A program made the position numbers and the translations under genes. A stretch of 64,000 nt of DNA from NCBI GenBank assembly GCA_033239005.1, contig BSQZ01000060.1, forward strand, positions 2,323,501 through 2,387,500, read 5' to 3'. Shown piece by piece: positions 47,601 to 58,759 of this stretch (position 1 is its first letter; every line of letters begins with the position of its first letter). The notes beneath the pieces are model-generated. The model was given only the letters and a program-made list of their open reading frames with translations. It was not told where the DNA came from and did not search any database. Source of the stretch: Lamellibrachia satsuma (taxonomy: Eukaryota > Annelida > Polychaeta > Sabellida > Siboglinidae).

Positions 47601-50600
47601 GTGACGACTTCTGTGTCAGAAATGTTCCTTTGTGCTGTCAAGTTGCTAACTTCTGATTTATTCAGAAAAGGTTGTGAATTTGTGAATCTCATCTAATCTC
47701 CACATATTGCCCAATCCCATAATGGAAGAAAATGTCCCACAAAGTCAGTGTTGATACTTTTATCCAAGTCTAATGTGTAATGACTGTTTATCGTGCTCCA
47801 CTTGCAGGGTATTTGTGACGGGGCTGGAGCGGTGGTTGTGGCCAGTGCACAGGCTTGCAAGGAACACAACCTGAAGCCACTGGCTCGACTTGTTGGCTAC
47901 GGCATCTCAGGTGGGTTTAACTTCCTCTAGTTAACTACAGGGTGTCTCTTAAGTTATGCACCAAAGGCTTTATTTAGAGGTTGGAAATTGTTAAAGTGAT
48001 GGTTTTTAAGAGGATCTGTTGAGTGGCCTGCAATGTCACCAAAGCTGTCTCACAGGATTTATACTTCTGGGGACGTGATTGTTTACAGTGTGAAAATTCA
48101 TAATGTCGATCATCTCCAACACCTCATTTAAGTCCACTTCCCGTTGTTTTAGCACAAACCAGCCACATCCTTCATCGGCTTGTGTAGAAATCTGTGTGGG
48201 AGTGATTTATGTGGAAGCAGACGATATCTGTGGCCAGTCTGTGTTAAAACAATGGATGACAGAAGTGGACAGATGTGTTCGCCGGTTAATGGATGTGTGT
48301 CCATCAATCAGGAACAGAGCTGGTAAGTAACAAAGTAGATCTACTTACTTTTGTAAATGTAACGAAGTACCGACACCGGGCGTTTTATTTTTTTTCCACT
48401 GCATAATTATTTTGCTGCATACAGAAACAGCAATACGTGCGGTGATTCCGTGCGTAAATCCGTAATCTGTGTTCTGATTCGCTAATTCGAAAATGACTGC
48501 GGAGCAGGATCGCTGACCTATATAAATCGAATGTAGCCAATAGTCGCCATTTCTCTTTTCACTTTCCGTTTGCGTGACCAGTTTTTTTACACTTTGTTTT
48601 TACGCTTTGTTTCTATACTATAGTCGTGACAGCTTCGACACAACTGCAGCCTTATTTGTCGTTGGTATTTTGCATAAAGTCCACACTGCGTGCGTGCAGA
48701 GTTTGAGCAGCAGATGCTGTTCAAGCTGAATAAAGCGTTTGTGTAACCTGGTGTGTCTTACAATCTTTTGCTGTCTTACTAGTGTGTGAAAGTGTATGTT
48801 TGTCTGCAAATGTTAAACTTAAAAAGTACCATTTTCATTCTTATGTTTGTGGCCTCGTGAGTTGTGGTCTACTTTTGTTTCTACTTCAAGTAGAAATTTT
48901 TACTTTCTACTTTTACTCAAGTAGATTTTTTGTGTGTACATTTACTTCTAAAATTGTTCACTTGTCTCATGGAATCTTTTACCAAAAAATCAAACCTATT
49001 TTAATCTAATATTGACTATGAAATGCTAGCTCGTTTTTGTGCATATGTATTATTTAGTTTTGATGACATCATTGGACAAACTATTAAGTTAATTTCACTT
49101 CAGCTAAGACGGAATTTGGCAAAAGAATGTACAGAGTTATTCATACTATCACAAGTTGTCATTAAAAGAGGGAGTTGTTCCGTTTGAATGGAAAGAAGCA
49201 AACATCATACCATTATTTAAAAAGGGTTCGAGAAATAAGTCAGAGAATTACAGACCAGTGAGTTTAACGTCAGTGATTTGTAAATTATTAGAAAGGCTAA
49301 TTAAAGACCATATGGTGGACTTCCTCGTTAAGCATAAATTATTAAATTCATCTCAACATGGATTCCTTAAAGCAAGGTCATGCTTAACAAATATGTTATG
49401 TTTTTTGGAAAAAATCAGTAAGTGGGTAGATGTGGGATCGCCAGTAGATATTATCTACTTAGATTTTCAGAAAGCTTTTGACAAAGTGCCACATCAAAGA
49501 TTACTACTTAAATTAAAAGCCCATAGTATCGGGGATAGCATAACTGACTGGATAGAACAATGGCTGACTGACAGAAGACAACGAGTTGTAGTAGATGGAG
49601 AAGTTTGGAATTGGAAATCGGTTTTGAGTGGGGTACCTCAAGGATCAGTATTAGGACCTATATTATTCTTAATATATATCAGTGACTTGGACGACAGTTT
49701 AATAAGTAACATACAGAAATTTGCAGATGACACAAAACTGTTTAGAAAGGTTAATACTGATGGTGATAAACAACATTTACCAAACAATCTAGGCAGTTTA
49801 GTGAAATGGTCTGAGAAATGGCAGATGTTGTTCAATTTTTTGGGAAATGTAAATGCCTACATACAGGACATGGGAACTTGGATGTAAACTATAAAATGGG
49901 AGATACTGTTCTGGGTACTACTGTAAAAGAAAAGGACTTAGGAGTTACAGTAAGTGCTGATATGAAAGTTTCAGAGCAGTGTGGTATTGCAGCTTCAAAG
50001 ACAACTCTAGAGACAAGGAGGTTAAGAGGAGATCAGATTGAAGTTCCTAAGGTATTGAATGGTTATGAAAATATTGATAGAAATATGTTTTTCTCACTCA
50101 AGAAGGATAGCAGAACTAGAGGACATGAGGTCAAATTAGTAAAGGATCAATGTAGATTGGACATCAGGAAGCACTCGTTCTCACAGAGGACAATAAATGA
50201 ATAGAACAAATTGTCTACAGATTGTGTTCGCAGCGTGAATATGTTTAAAAACAAGGTTGACACATATCTCAGGAGGGCGGGTTATAAACAGATGAACATT
50301 GTTGGACTCTCAATAAGCCAATGGTTTCCTTGTCCACTTGCCATCTGGGCCTTTGGCTTGGATGGCAAATCTTGTTAAATCTTGTTAAAGTTACCCGATC
50401 TAACGACCAATGTCAATTCTTTCGATGTTTTTAACAAAAGTATGCAACATTTTTCTATTAAATCGACTGCACATATTATTTATTATTTAAATTATTTATA
50501 CAGACTACATCAATAAACCTGATTCCCGATGGGCTCAATGAATAGAGGAGAGAGCTTGATCTGTACAATATATGGCGCCCATTATTGTTAGCTTTAATTT

Positions 50601-53252
50601 CAGTTATCATTGAAAACATTTTCGATATATCAAATGTACATAATCTATGAAATAAATAACTAATCATGTAGCAACTGAGGTTAAAGGTAAAATGAATTGT
50701 ACGTTCAACTGAACCACACAATTTAGAAATGCTTATGAAAATCTTGTCCTATCTTGCAGTAAAGTTACTAATTTACATTTCATGCAGTTTCTACTGAATA
50801 ATAAATTATTGTTCTCATGTTTTAGGGATTCTTGCATATTAATGTCCTTCTAAATCACACCATGTGTCATATTGTTTTCTAAAAAAAGCAACATTTTAGG
50901 AAACAAGTTTGTTAAGTGTCTTTCGTTCTGTTCATCCTATTGTGTTTCATCCAGGCTGCGATCCAACTATCATGGGCATTGGTCCTGTACCAGCCATCCA
51001 GGTCATGTTGACTGCCACTGGTAAAACTTTACAGGACATGGATCTTGTGGAAGTAAGTACCTGGACCCTTCTGGCTGTCTTCTCACGACGCTAGTAATCC
51101 CGTGGTAATGTGTATGAAGCCATATCACTGCAGTTATTATAACGTATTCATGCTTTTCTGCCAACTGTCCTGTTTTTGATGGTAGACCCCCACTTATTCA
51201 CCCAATCTCTTCTTTTGCCCTGACTTATGTAAGTATTCCATTTTCTCAAAATGTAGTGCATCTTATTACACAAGTCATCTAGATGTGAATGTGCAACTCG
51301 GTCACTTGATGACAGTCACAATAATAGTCCCAGCTATTTTCCTGATGGCATGTATTGTAGCTGTGAATTACAATTCAGACATAATTCCTTCTCTGTTCCT
51401 TCTCCATTTTGGATTGGCAGGTGACTCCACAATTTGTATCCGTTTTGAATGTGGAAAGTTTGGCTAGTGTGCATATTCAATATATGTGAAATGATGCTAA
51501 CTTTCATTTAAATGCCTCTTAGTCTATCGTGGCTTATGGAAATAGATTACACTGCACAATTGTAAATCCAGTTATTGTTTCATGGGGATAGAATTGCTAT
51601 CTGATAAGGAATAATATTAATAAGCATTTTTTTAAGTGGCCCCATGTTAAACCCCATGTTAAACTCTGGAAATTTGAATATTGAGTTATGTTCGCAACCA
51701 AATACTGTGCACCATACTACTGCCATGGTTCCATGTCTGGAACTGAAACCGTGAGTCCCAATAGGTACTGCGTGTCCCATTAGGTACCATGGTCCCAATA
51801 GGTACTGCGTGTCCCATTAAGTACCATGGGTCCCAATAGGTACTGCGTGTCCCACTAGGTACCGTGGGTCCCAATAGGTACTGCGTGTCCCACTAGGTAC
51901 CATGAGTTCCAATAGGTACTGCGTGTCCCACTAGGTACCATGGGTCCCAATAGGTACAGTGGGTTCCAATAGGTACTGTGTGTCCCACTAGGTACCGTGA
52001 CTCCCAATAGGTACTGTGTGTCCCACTAGGTACTGTGGGTCCCAATAGGTACTGCGTGTCCCACTAGGTACCATGAGTCCCAATAGGTACTGCATGTCCC
52101 ACTAGGTACCATGGGTCCCAATGTGTACCACGAGTTTCAGTTCTATGCCCTTCCAGATGCAGAAACATCACAGCACTAGTTATCAGTAATAAAGTCACAC
52201 ATTATTCGTATTCTAAGTTCAAGTATATTTAATAATTAATGTACATTGTCCACTTGCATGTTTTGACTGTAGTGCGATGAGGCCGACTCCAATTCTGTAG
52301 TTTCTTGTCTTGAGATAAAATATGTTGAGTTGTGTAGTTGCTTGTGATTGACATATTTTAGCTCTCTCTTGGTGCATTTAACAATTTTATGAGTTCTCTC
52401 CCATTCTCCCATATTGGAACCATGGCAGATCATCGAGAACTGTAGACCCGTGGAAACCGGAACTGTGACAGCTCTAGTACACCATGTCAATAACATATGG
52501 TTTTTATCAGGTGAATGAGGCGTTTGCACCCCAGTATCTGTCAGTCGAGAAAGAACTCGGTCTCGATCCGGAAAAGACGAACCTCAATGGTGGTGCCATT
52601 GCGATGGGTCATCCTGTCGGAGCATCGGGCAGTCGTATCACTGCTCACCTAGTGCATGAACTGCGGTGAGCAAACCTGTCATTTGTAGCAACAAAGCATT
52701 GAGGTTTAACCTGTAGTTGAGGTGATTATATCAACGCACTGTGTGCCATGGCATGACCTAACGTGTGCCAGTTCAGGCTCAGTGCAGGTTAATTTTTACG
52801 TTTTCAACAGCTTCAGAAATCACTCCATTTCCAGCTATTGTCGTCCAAGTTTGTTGTGCACATTTGGTCAATATTATTTGGAACATACACTGTATTGTCT
52901 CACAGCATGATGTCAGGCAACTCAAATCATCACAACTTTTTCATGTTTGATTTTAAATAAATTAAGACCTACTGGGGTAGATTTTGTCACTGAAGTATGG
53001 ATGTTTTGTCTTGCCATATGAATGATTCATCACCAATCTAATTCATTCAATTCATTCGACTAAAATTTTAATAAAAAATTGTTTTATCCCGACCTAAAAT
53101 ACAAGCCAAAAAGATTTCACATAATGTTAGCCATTGTGACAAAACTAATATATTGTTTATTCAATAGGCGACGCGGGGCTAAATACGCAGCTGGATCAGC
53201 ATGTATTGGAGGAGGACAGGGCATCGCTATCCTTCTTGAAAGCATCAACTGA
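41510..53252 (+). CDS. ACAA2: Mitochondrial 3-ketoacyl-CoA thiolase (ACAA2 type)
   Basis: Catalyses the last step of mitochondrial fatty acid beta-oxidation, cleaving 3-ketoacyl-CoA with CoA to acetyl-CoA and a shortened acyl-CoA. Ten exons join in phase: 41510-41685, 42644-42772, 44477-44593, 45351-45498, 46194-46253, 47055-47170, 47808-47910, 50955-51052, 52511-52665, 53168-53252 (about 394 residues; human ACAA2 is 397). Landmarks in order: [13 protein letters not shown], the nucleophilic cysteine in [75 protein letters not shown] with the catalytic histidine, and the second catalytic cysteine in ACIGGGQG. The first exon, with the start codon and a few residues, is not placed. A possible ATTAAA poly(A) signal is at 53339. 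Introns hold the 73-bp acceptor array, two retrotransposon tails, a longer retrotransposon and a 38-bp array. Confidence 0.95.
42644..42772 (+). CDS. ACAA2: Thiolase exon with catalytic cysteine
   Basis: Acceptor CTCCCCAG, donor GTTATA. Encodes [18 protein letters not shown] and [17 protein letters not shown]. The cysteine is the acyl-accepting nucleophile. Confidence 0.95.
43017..44476 (+). repeat. 73-bp array of splice acceptor plus exon start, 20 copies
   Basis: Acceptor-exon junctions occur at 43017, 43090 and so on to the true one at 44477, which is exactly 20 periods of 73 bp with no insertion or deletion. Each unit has TTTGGTTGTAG or TTTGGTTGCAG followed by the first 50 or so bases of the thiolase exon ([22 protein letters not shown]). 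Two internal variants (gatgggcattag, gctgaacattag) alternate in the first half; the second half is nearly all the latter. Reading from any unit into the next meets TAG. Confidence 0.98.
44477..44593 (+). CDS. ACAA2: Thiolase exon at the end of the array
   Basis: Acceptor GGTTGTAG, donor GTACAT. Encodes [19 protein letters not shown] then [17 protein letters not shown]. It is the only one of 21 copies that continues past the MS codons into the rest of the exon. Confidence 0.95.
44990..45290 (+). mobile_element. Retrotransposon tail fragment
   Basis: Encodes [20 protein letters not shown] and a basic tail, the C-terminal style of endonuclease/reverse transcriptase elements. It sits in a thiolase intron. 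Confidence 0.6.
45351..45498 (+). CDS. ACAA2: Thiolase exon
   Basis: Acceptor GTTTGTAG, donor GTGCAT. Encodes [29 protein letters not shown] and LLSQQRWKR. Confidence 0.93.
46194..46253 (+). CDS. ACAA2: Thiolase exon, 60 bases
   Basis: Acceptor TTGTTTCAG, donor GTGCAT. Encodes [19 protein letters not shown], matching the ACAA2 segment before the conserved DEHPRP. Both phases fit. Confidence 0.93.
47055..47170 (+). CDS. ACAA2: Thiolase exon
   Basis: Acceptor TCCTACAG, donor GTCAGT. Encodes [18 protein letters not shown] and [13 protein letters not shown] (TG)n tract follows the donor. Confidence 0.95.
47255..47560 (-). mobile_element. Retrotransposon 3'-end fragment, inverted
   Basis: The reverse complement aligns by eye with 27280-27560 and the end of 49130-50390 (taagccaatggcttccttgt, gatatctgatacgggcggg). 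It sits in a thiolase intron, antisense. Confidence 0.8.
47808..47910 (+). CDS. ACAA2: Thiolase exon
   Basis: Acceptor ACTTGCAG, donor GTGGGT. Encodes [16 protein letters not shown] and [10 protein letters not shown]. Confidence 0.95.
47911..49129. other. Thiolase intron, nothing further recognised
   Basis: Intron sequence before the retrotransposon. The open stretch at 48103-48330 has no domain or paired splice sites that fit the gene. Confidence 0.4.
49130..50390 (+). mobile_element. Non-LTR retrotransposon (CR1/Rex1-like), internal deletion
   Basis: Encodes [66 protein letters not shown] and the catalytic KFADDTKLF in one 243-codon frame, then after a frameshift [12 protein letters not shown]. 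The thumb region between CGIAASK and [11 protein letters not shown] is deleted. The tail ends with [15 protein letters not shown] and [10 protein letters not shown]. It is inserted, sense, in the thiolase intron. Confidence 0.9.
50955..51052 (+). CDS. ACAA2: Thiolase exon
   Basis: Acceptor TCATCCAG, donor GTAAGT. Encodes [16 protein letters not shown] and LQDMDLVE. Confidence 0.95.
51720..52135. repeat. 38-bp array of two alternating half-units
   Basis: About 11 units, each made of gtcccaataggtactgcgt followed by the related gtcccactaggtaccatgg, so the array seems to be built from a 19-bp dimer. Lies in a thiolase intron, about 380 bp upstream of exon 52511. Confidence 0.9.
52511..52665 (+). 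CDS. ACAA2: Thiolase exon with catalytic histidine
   Basis: Acceptor TTTATCAG, donor GTGAGC. Encodes [29 protein letters not shown] and ITAHLVHEL. Confidence 0.95.
53168..53252 (+). CDS. ACAA2: Thiolase terminal exon
   Basis: Acceptor TTCAATAG. Encodes [18 protein letters not shown] and AILLESIN, then TGA (53250-53252). Confidence 0.95.
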
Positions 53253-55151
53253 AGAAATGGACAGCACTAGTTATATAAAATGCTATAACAATGCAAATTA
53301 CAGCGCACCTAATTTTACATACCTAGCTTTACTATGCAATTAAAAGTGTCAAGGTACCATTCCTACTATCATTTTATAACTTTATAATATATGTAAACAT
53401 ATTAACATATCTGTCAGCTTTCAACTGTTTAACGTTTTTCATGCTGTGTACGTATCAACAAGTTTGTCTACATTTAATTATGCATGCCTTTGTATGAAAT
53501 CAGTATGTTAAATTGAACATGATGCAATTATAATCATCAAAGAAGCTTAATTTATTTATAATCAACTACACAAATTAAAATTGTTTTTCAATATACAATT
53601 TAAAATGCGTTTTTTTCTTTATTTTATGGCTGCATAAATTATTAGCTAAGCGCGCACACACACACGCCACGTCTCCTAAGCAGCATCACACAGGCATACC
53701 AAGAATTAGAATGGTGCAAATTGTAACCTGTCCATAAGAGCTGTCATAAGACAGCCAATATGGAATGGAGACATAATGTACAAGAATGATAGTGGTCTAT
53801 AAACTTTTACTAAACAGCAGCAGAAAGTAGCAAACATGGCAGGACATTCTGCAAGGAAAGATGACAGTATGATTGTTCACATTAATATCGCATTGTATCA
53901 ATTCCTGTTGGCAGTTTCAATGTCACTGTATTCTCTGATTGCAACTTATACACGTATTTACACACCCCACCTGTCTGGAAAGCATGATGCCGCAAATACA
54001 AAAGAAACATTCTGTTAAATTATCTTAAATGTTTCTTTTTTCGTAGATACATGTTTGACAACATACATAAAAGAAATTCACCCAACTTCTTAGGCAACAA
54101 ACCTGAATTGTGAAACACAGAACACTAACACACTAAAATCCAGTGAAATTTGCATGCTTACTGCAATAATGGTTTGGTGGCAAAAACACGACCAAAGACA
54201 AGAAGCTTGCTCAAAACACAAACACTGAATTACATCAAGGAAGAAACAAATAATGTTTACATAAGTTAATGATGTGTAGGCTAAGCAAACGAACAATTCA
54301 CAAACTTAAACAATTGAAAATATAAATTTGCACATGCTCACATTTCTTAATGAATTATATACAATATCCACAGCATGCAATAAATACATCTATGCTCATA
54401 ATAAATTAGTTCTGCAATCACACATTCCAGCAATATTTCCCGTGCATTCGCTGTCGGTAAACACCATAACTGCCCTTAATTACACCTACATTAAGGGATG
54501 ATGTTTGGTGAAACTCTACTTGAGAACAATGTTTCACGACATTAGGAACATAAATAAAACTAGTTCTGCTAATTTAAAAAAATACATATATGAATTATTA
54601 CTTAACATGCATGGAGTGTTATTGGTAACACTGGCATTGAGAATAATTGCTTCTTATCCTGTGGCAGAATATTTTTAACTGGAGTTTCACTCTGTATTCT
54701 CCAAAATACTTAACTACTACTTCTTAGTTTGGGATACAATTTGGACTAGAATTGTTTGCTTTCTGTCCTGGAGCTGGATATTCTGTACAATGTTTTTCTG
54801 AAATACTTTGCATATTGTTATCTACAACATTGAACTTTTGGAAACACTTATGTTGATTTTCTGCATAGTTCAACAAATAGCTACCTTAGTCAGAACAAAA
54901 CTTCATTCCTTCAAATGGTCAGTGGTTTGTAAAAGTCACTATATCCACCAAATAAAATTTGTAAGGTTAAATATATCACACATCTTATTATATAATCGCC
55001 TTGGGACATAACTGCCCATGGCTATGTACAGTAGCGCAATAACCTCTGTGATATACAGGGGCTGCATGTGCAATAGCGTTGTACTCGCACATAATCACTA
55101 GTTTGCTTCAAGCAGCAATGACACATCTGTGCATGAAATATTTTTCGACAG
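53253..55151. other. Intergenic, convergent gene ends
   Basis: Lies between the stop codons of the plus-strand thiolase and the minus-strand forkhead gene, so it holds both 3' untranslated regions. No other gene or repeat is recognised. A short (AC)n run lies near 53655. Confidence 0.5.
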
Positions 55152-55438
55152 TCAACGTGACTGATCTACGACGCATGCTGATTCATCCATGGTTGTGTAC
55201 GCGACAGACAATTCATTTGCTCCCTCAATGTCAGCCAGCTCAAGGGGGGGCACAATCGGGTAGGGAGCCATTGTGGGAGGAAGTAGGGGAGCCTGGTAGG
55301 CAAGACTGTGCTCCCGGTCTTCTAAGCCAGCGTTCCAGGGCAGCTGATCAAAGTAGCCACTGTCGTCATCACTGGGTGGTTGTTGCCATTCACAGCTCCA
55401 ACCATCAGAAGTCCCTCCTTCACTCTCCGAAAGTGAGT
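55152..55438 (-). CDS. Forkhead gene terminal exon
   Basis: Acceptor GGTACCAG. Encodes DSLSESEGGTSDGW, PSDDDSGYFDQLPW and a proline-rich LLPPTMAPYPIVPP, ending VVDQSR and TGA (55152-55154). Confidence 0.8.
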
Positions 55439-58400
55439 CTGGTACCAACACAGGCAAACATCTTCAAGTCAAAGTTACTTGTTTTACATTTGTTATTATT
55501 TAACCTCTTTGCACCCCAGTTGGTGCTTAAGGCCACACATTTTTTTATTAATATGTAGTCAGTGTTATTGCATACAACAAAAGCAGACATTAAAATTATA
55601 CACAGTAATGTGCTGCTGTAGACATTTATATACAGTTGTAAATAAGATTACGAAACATCATATTAACACATATTAAAACAACCTTTAAAACAACTTTATT
55701 TGATATAAATAAACCTGCTATACATGTCTCATTCTGAAGAAAAAAATTACTTGAAGAAACTAAAACCATCCACACCAACTTAATATGATATCAAAACTCC
55801 TTTTGAAAGTATCGTAAACAAATTATATTTATACATAAATTTCTTTTCAGTAAATTTATTTTTTTATATTTAACTATAGTGGCAGTCTTGAGCGACATAT
55901 TTGATTGTATAAGCAGTACATTTTGCATACCTGCTATGGCATCAGCTTCAGCTATGTAAGACTGCAGCTCTGACTTCTGTGACATAGATGTGTTAAACAT
56001 TGGATCAGGGTCTCGTGGCAAGTCTGCTGCCTTGCTGGCGTGTGTTGAGGAACTATCCGTCTTAAGTGGTGACAGATCAAATCCAGTCAATGTCTCTGCA
56101 AACTCTTCCCCACTTTCATCGAAGTCCTGTCACAGAGAATGGTGTCACAAAACATTTACACTGCAACAGGAGTTTGTTTTTACTAAACGAATCATCAAAG
56201 ATGTGGTTAAATATACTAGCTACATGCGAATACATCATTCAAAATGTTAATGTTATCCTTTCTAACTGACATACAATGCAACATTAGTAATAACTAAACT
56301 ACCACAACAGTGTTCCTTGCTAGTAAATGGGAAAGTTTCATAAAGCCATTTTTCTTGTCACTATTTTGGGATCATTATTTACAACAACCAATAGTGCATG
56401 TCATAAATGAGTGTTTTTGAAAAAGCAGGTTTCTTACCTGGTCATCTGTCATGTCACGCATGATGGAAGAGCCAATGGCACTGATGCTGTCGCCCTTGTC
56501 CGAGAAGTACAAATCCGTATCGTCACTGCATGCCGACAGATAATCTACAAACATCGCATATTTGACTACACCACAGAACATTGACAAAATGTTCAACAAG
56601 ACACTGTTGATATCATGTATGAAGCTTCGCCATACATTTCAATATAAAATATTTCACAGCACCACCAACAACTCATTATGGTCAGGTACTGAATAAATGT
56701 ATACTTGTGCATTTGTGACACATTTAAAATAAAAGCATATTCCCTGGGTAGGGGTTGGTCACAGTGAATTTTGGGTGACCTAGTGGCGGAGACCCCCACA
56801 TATGTGGCCCCTACTAAATTTCTTGGGCTGGGCCTACATTTTGTGGGCTTGGGCTGAAAAAAGATTAAACACATCAGGCTTGGACCAGGCCTTGGCCTAG
56901 TGTGAGCAGGCAAGGCAGGGCCTGGACCTAATAAAAATATTAATACAAAACCCTAATTAATTTTAACATTAATAAAAAATTATTATAAATTGTATTTCCG
57001 GTTAATGAATGTTTAAGATTACATCTTTAGTATTACACATTTACAAATTGAAACCTTGCATGGAATTATGAATGACACCAGTGCTTTATATACTGGAATG
57101 CATTTTAACCTCTTTTCAACAATGGGACTTCCAATGGTATCATTTTAATAATGTGCATTCTTTTAATAGAGACAGTTCGGAGACATTTCATATAAAATAT
57201 ACTCATATTCTCATACCCATGTCTTTGTATTGTAATTCTTGAAACATCTACTGGCATTTCCAAAACACTGTGACTAACTTCATCACAGTTAATGCATGTT
57301 TCCCTTCATTCTTCTTCGGCTCAAACATAACTTGCTATCCCTTAATCCGTGATGTCTAGAGTCTAGACTGTAAACTGTTTACTGACCTACTGACACTAGC
57401 ACTGGCTGGAGTGGGTCCCTGGCTGGAGTAGTGGCTTCGTCACAGTTGTTGCAGGCCCTAGCGCTATGGACCATTGCCCTCCCTATCTTTCTATGTATCA
57501 GCCTGAAACCTGGGGCCCCCATTCATTTTCCCACCATCGTGGTTAACAATACGGGTCATTTACAGTATGGATAGTGATATCAAATTTAAGCTGAAAACGG
57601 GAGTGTTTTTTAATGTTATTTAATAAAACAATACGTACGTATTACAGTTTATTTGTGTTTCATTTTTATTGTAAGATAATAGGTTTATCTTTTCTAAATT
57701 TAGCGGGCTGCGGGCTTGCAGGCTGACCCGTCTTTGGCCCATGGGTATGGGCTGGGCCTGAAACGTACGGGCCGGGCCTATATTCTAGTTTGCAGGCCGG
57801 GCTTGGATTCTAGCTGCTAATAGCGGGCCAGACTTGGGCTCAAATTATAGGCCCATGCAGAGCAATACCACATATACAGTGTGAATGGTAAATGCAAGTG
57901 AATAGTGATAAAGTTAATACTTGCATCATTATCAATGTTTGGTAGTCTGACGTAATACACACCATTTGGGCACTGGCATGCTTGTTGTGATGATGTATCT
58001 CGTTTTGATGGTGAATGCTTGCATAATATCTGGCTCATAATTAATGAATTGAATGTAATTTATTTATTATTATTTCACTCTACAATGGACACGCATTGTT
58101 ATTCTGCATAAAAGCATATATTCCCCATAGGCAAATATTAGAATAAAATTTTCAACACTCATAGGGTCATGGAAATTTTTTAAAAGACATGTTTTAAGAT
58201 AAAGAATCCCATACCCATTGGAAGTGGCTGTTGGTCCCTCCTTAGTGGCATCATCCACTCCTTGGGCTTCTGTTTGCGGTTGATGGCCCAATAGCAGCCT
58301 TTGCAGTTGATCAGCTCTGTGCTGAAGGCTATCTTCTTGAACCATTTCTGGTAGAGCGCATGCCGGATAGAACTCTGGTAGAAGATATATCGCATCATTT

Positions 58401-58715
58401 AACAACTTTGTCAAAATGCAAAACAAAATCACAAAATCTGACCGACGCACTTTTGTTCAACATTGGTGAATAATGTGTATCGATCTACACACAAACTTAT
58501 CGATATATATATATATATATATATTGGCCAGACACATTCTAAAATAACAAACTTCTACTGTGATTGCATCAGATCATTTACAATACTGGTTTTCTTTTTA
58601 AGGTATGTGATTCGATCCAAAATATGCATTATATCATGGAATACTCTGATGGTAACTTACCCGCCAACTTGTTAATGACCCTTTATCCATGTAGCGATAA
58701 AATGGATATCTGTTT
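55152..58715 (-). CDS. Divergent forkhead-domain transcription factor
   Basis: Five exons join in phase: 58661-58715, 58215-58374, 56438-56544, 55931-56126, 55152-55438 (267 residues present). The first two encode the second half of a winged-helix domain: RYPFYRYMD, then SWR/SSIRHALYQKWFKKI (recognition helix; classical forkheads have SIRHNLSLNKCF) and KGCYWAINRKQ (wing 1; compare GKGSYWAINP). The rest is acidic and serine-rich with DDTDLYFSDKGDS, DFDESGEEFAETL and PSDDDSGYFDQLPW, suiting a transcriptional activation region. The N-terminal half of the domain (KPPYSY...) is not found and must lie upstream, perhaps beyond 60.5 kb or past 64 kb. The KGCxWA wing recalls FOXN1/4, but I do not assign a subfamily. 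Confidence 0.8.
55931..56126 (-). CDS. Forkhead gene exon: acidic, Ser/Thr-rich
   Basis: Acceptor TGTGACAG, donor GTATGC. Encodes DFDESGEEFAETLTGFDL and ends SYIAEADAIA. Confidence 0.8.
56438..56544 (-). CDS. Forkhead gene exon: acidic region
   Basis: Acceptor GTTTGTAG, donor GTAAGA. Encodes DYLSACSDDTDLYFSDKG then SSIMRDMTDDQ. Phase 1 entry fits exon 58215-58374 directly. Confidence 0.8.
56745..57860. other. Probable transposon remnant with gggcc-rich ends
   Basis: Within an intron of the forkhead gene, both ends (56745-56935 and 57700-57850) are unusually rich in gggctgggcc, cgggccgggc and aggccttggcc words, while the middle is AT-rich. GC-rich ends of this kind occur on some hAT elements, but I could not match terminal repeats or target duplications. 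Confidence 0.3.
58215..58374 (-). CDS. Forkhead exon: recognition helix and wing
   Basis: Acceptor TTCTACCAG, donor GTATGG. Encodes SSIRHALYQKWFKKI, NCKGCYWAINRKQ and EWMMPLRRDQQ. Confidence 0.85.
58661..58715 (-). CDS. Forkhead exon: helix 2 region
   Basis: Acceptor TGTTTCAG, donor GTAAGT. Encodes NRYPFYRYMDKGSLTSWR in phase with the next exon. A decayed copy is at 59043-59091. Confidence 0.8.
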
Positions 58716-58759
58716 CTGAAACAATATTTAAGCCATTAATGTATTGATGAGGGGTATGC

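Noticed and set aside
49156..49887. A 243-residue open frame as an alternative thiolase exon
   Set aside because: Contains VPQGSVLGP and FADD motifs of a reverse transcriptase; it is an intronic insertion.
57917..58030. An extra forkhead-gene exon with a serine-rich reading frame
   Set aside because: The acceptor lacks a pyrimidine tract, and the frame required by its phase gives a different peptide with an early stop. The neighbouring exons already join in phase without it.
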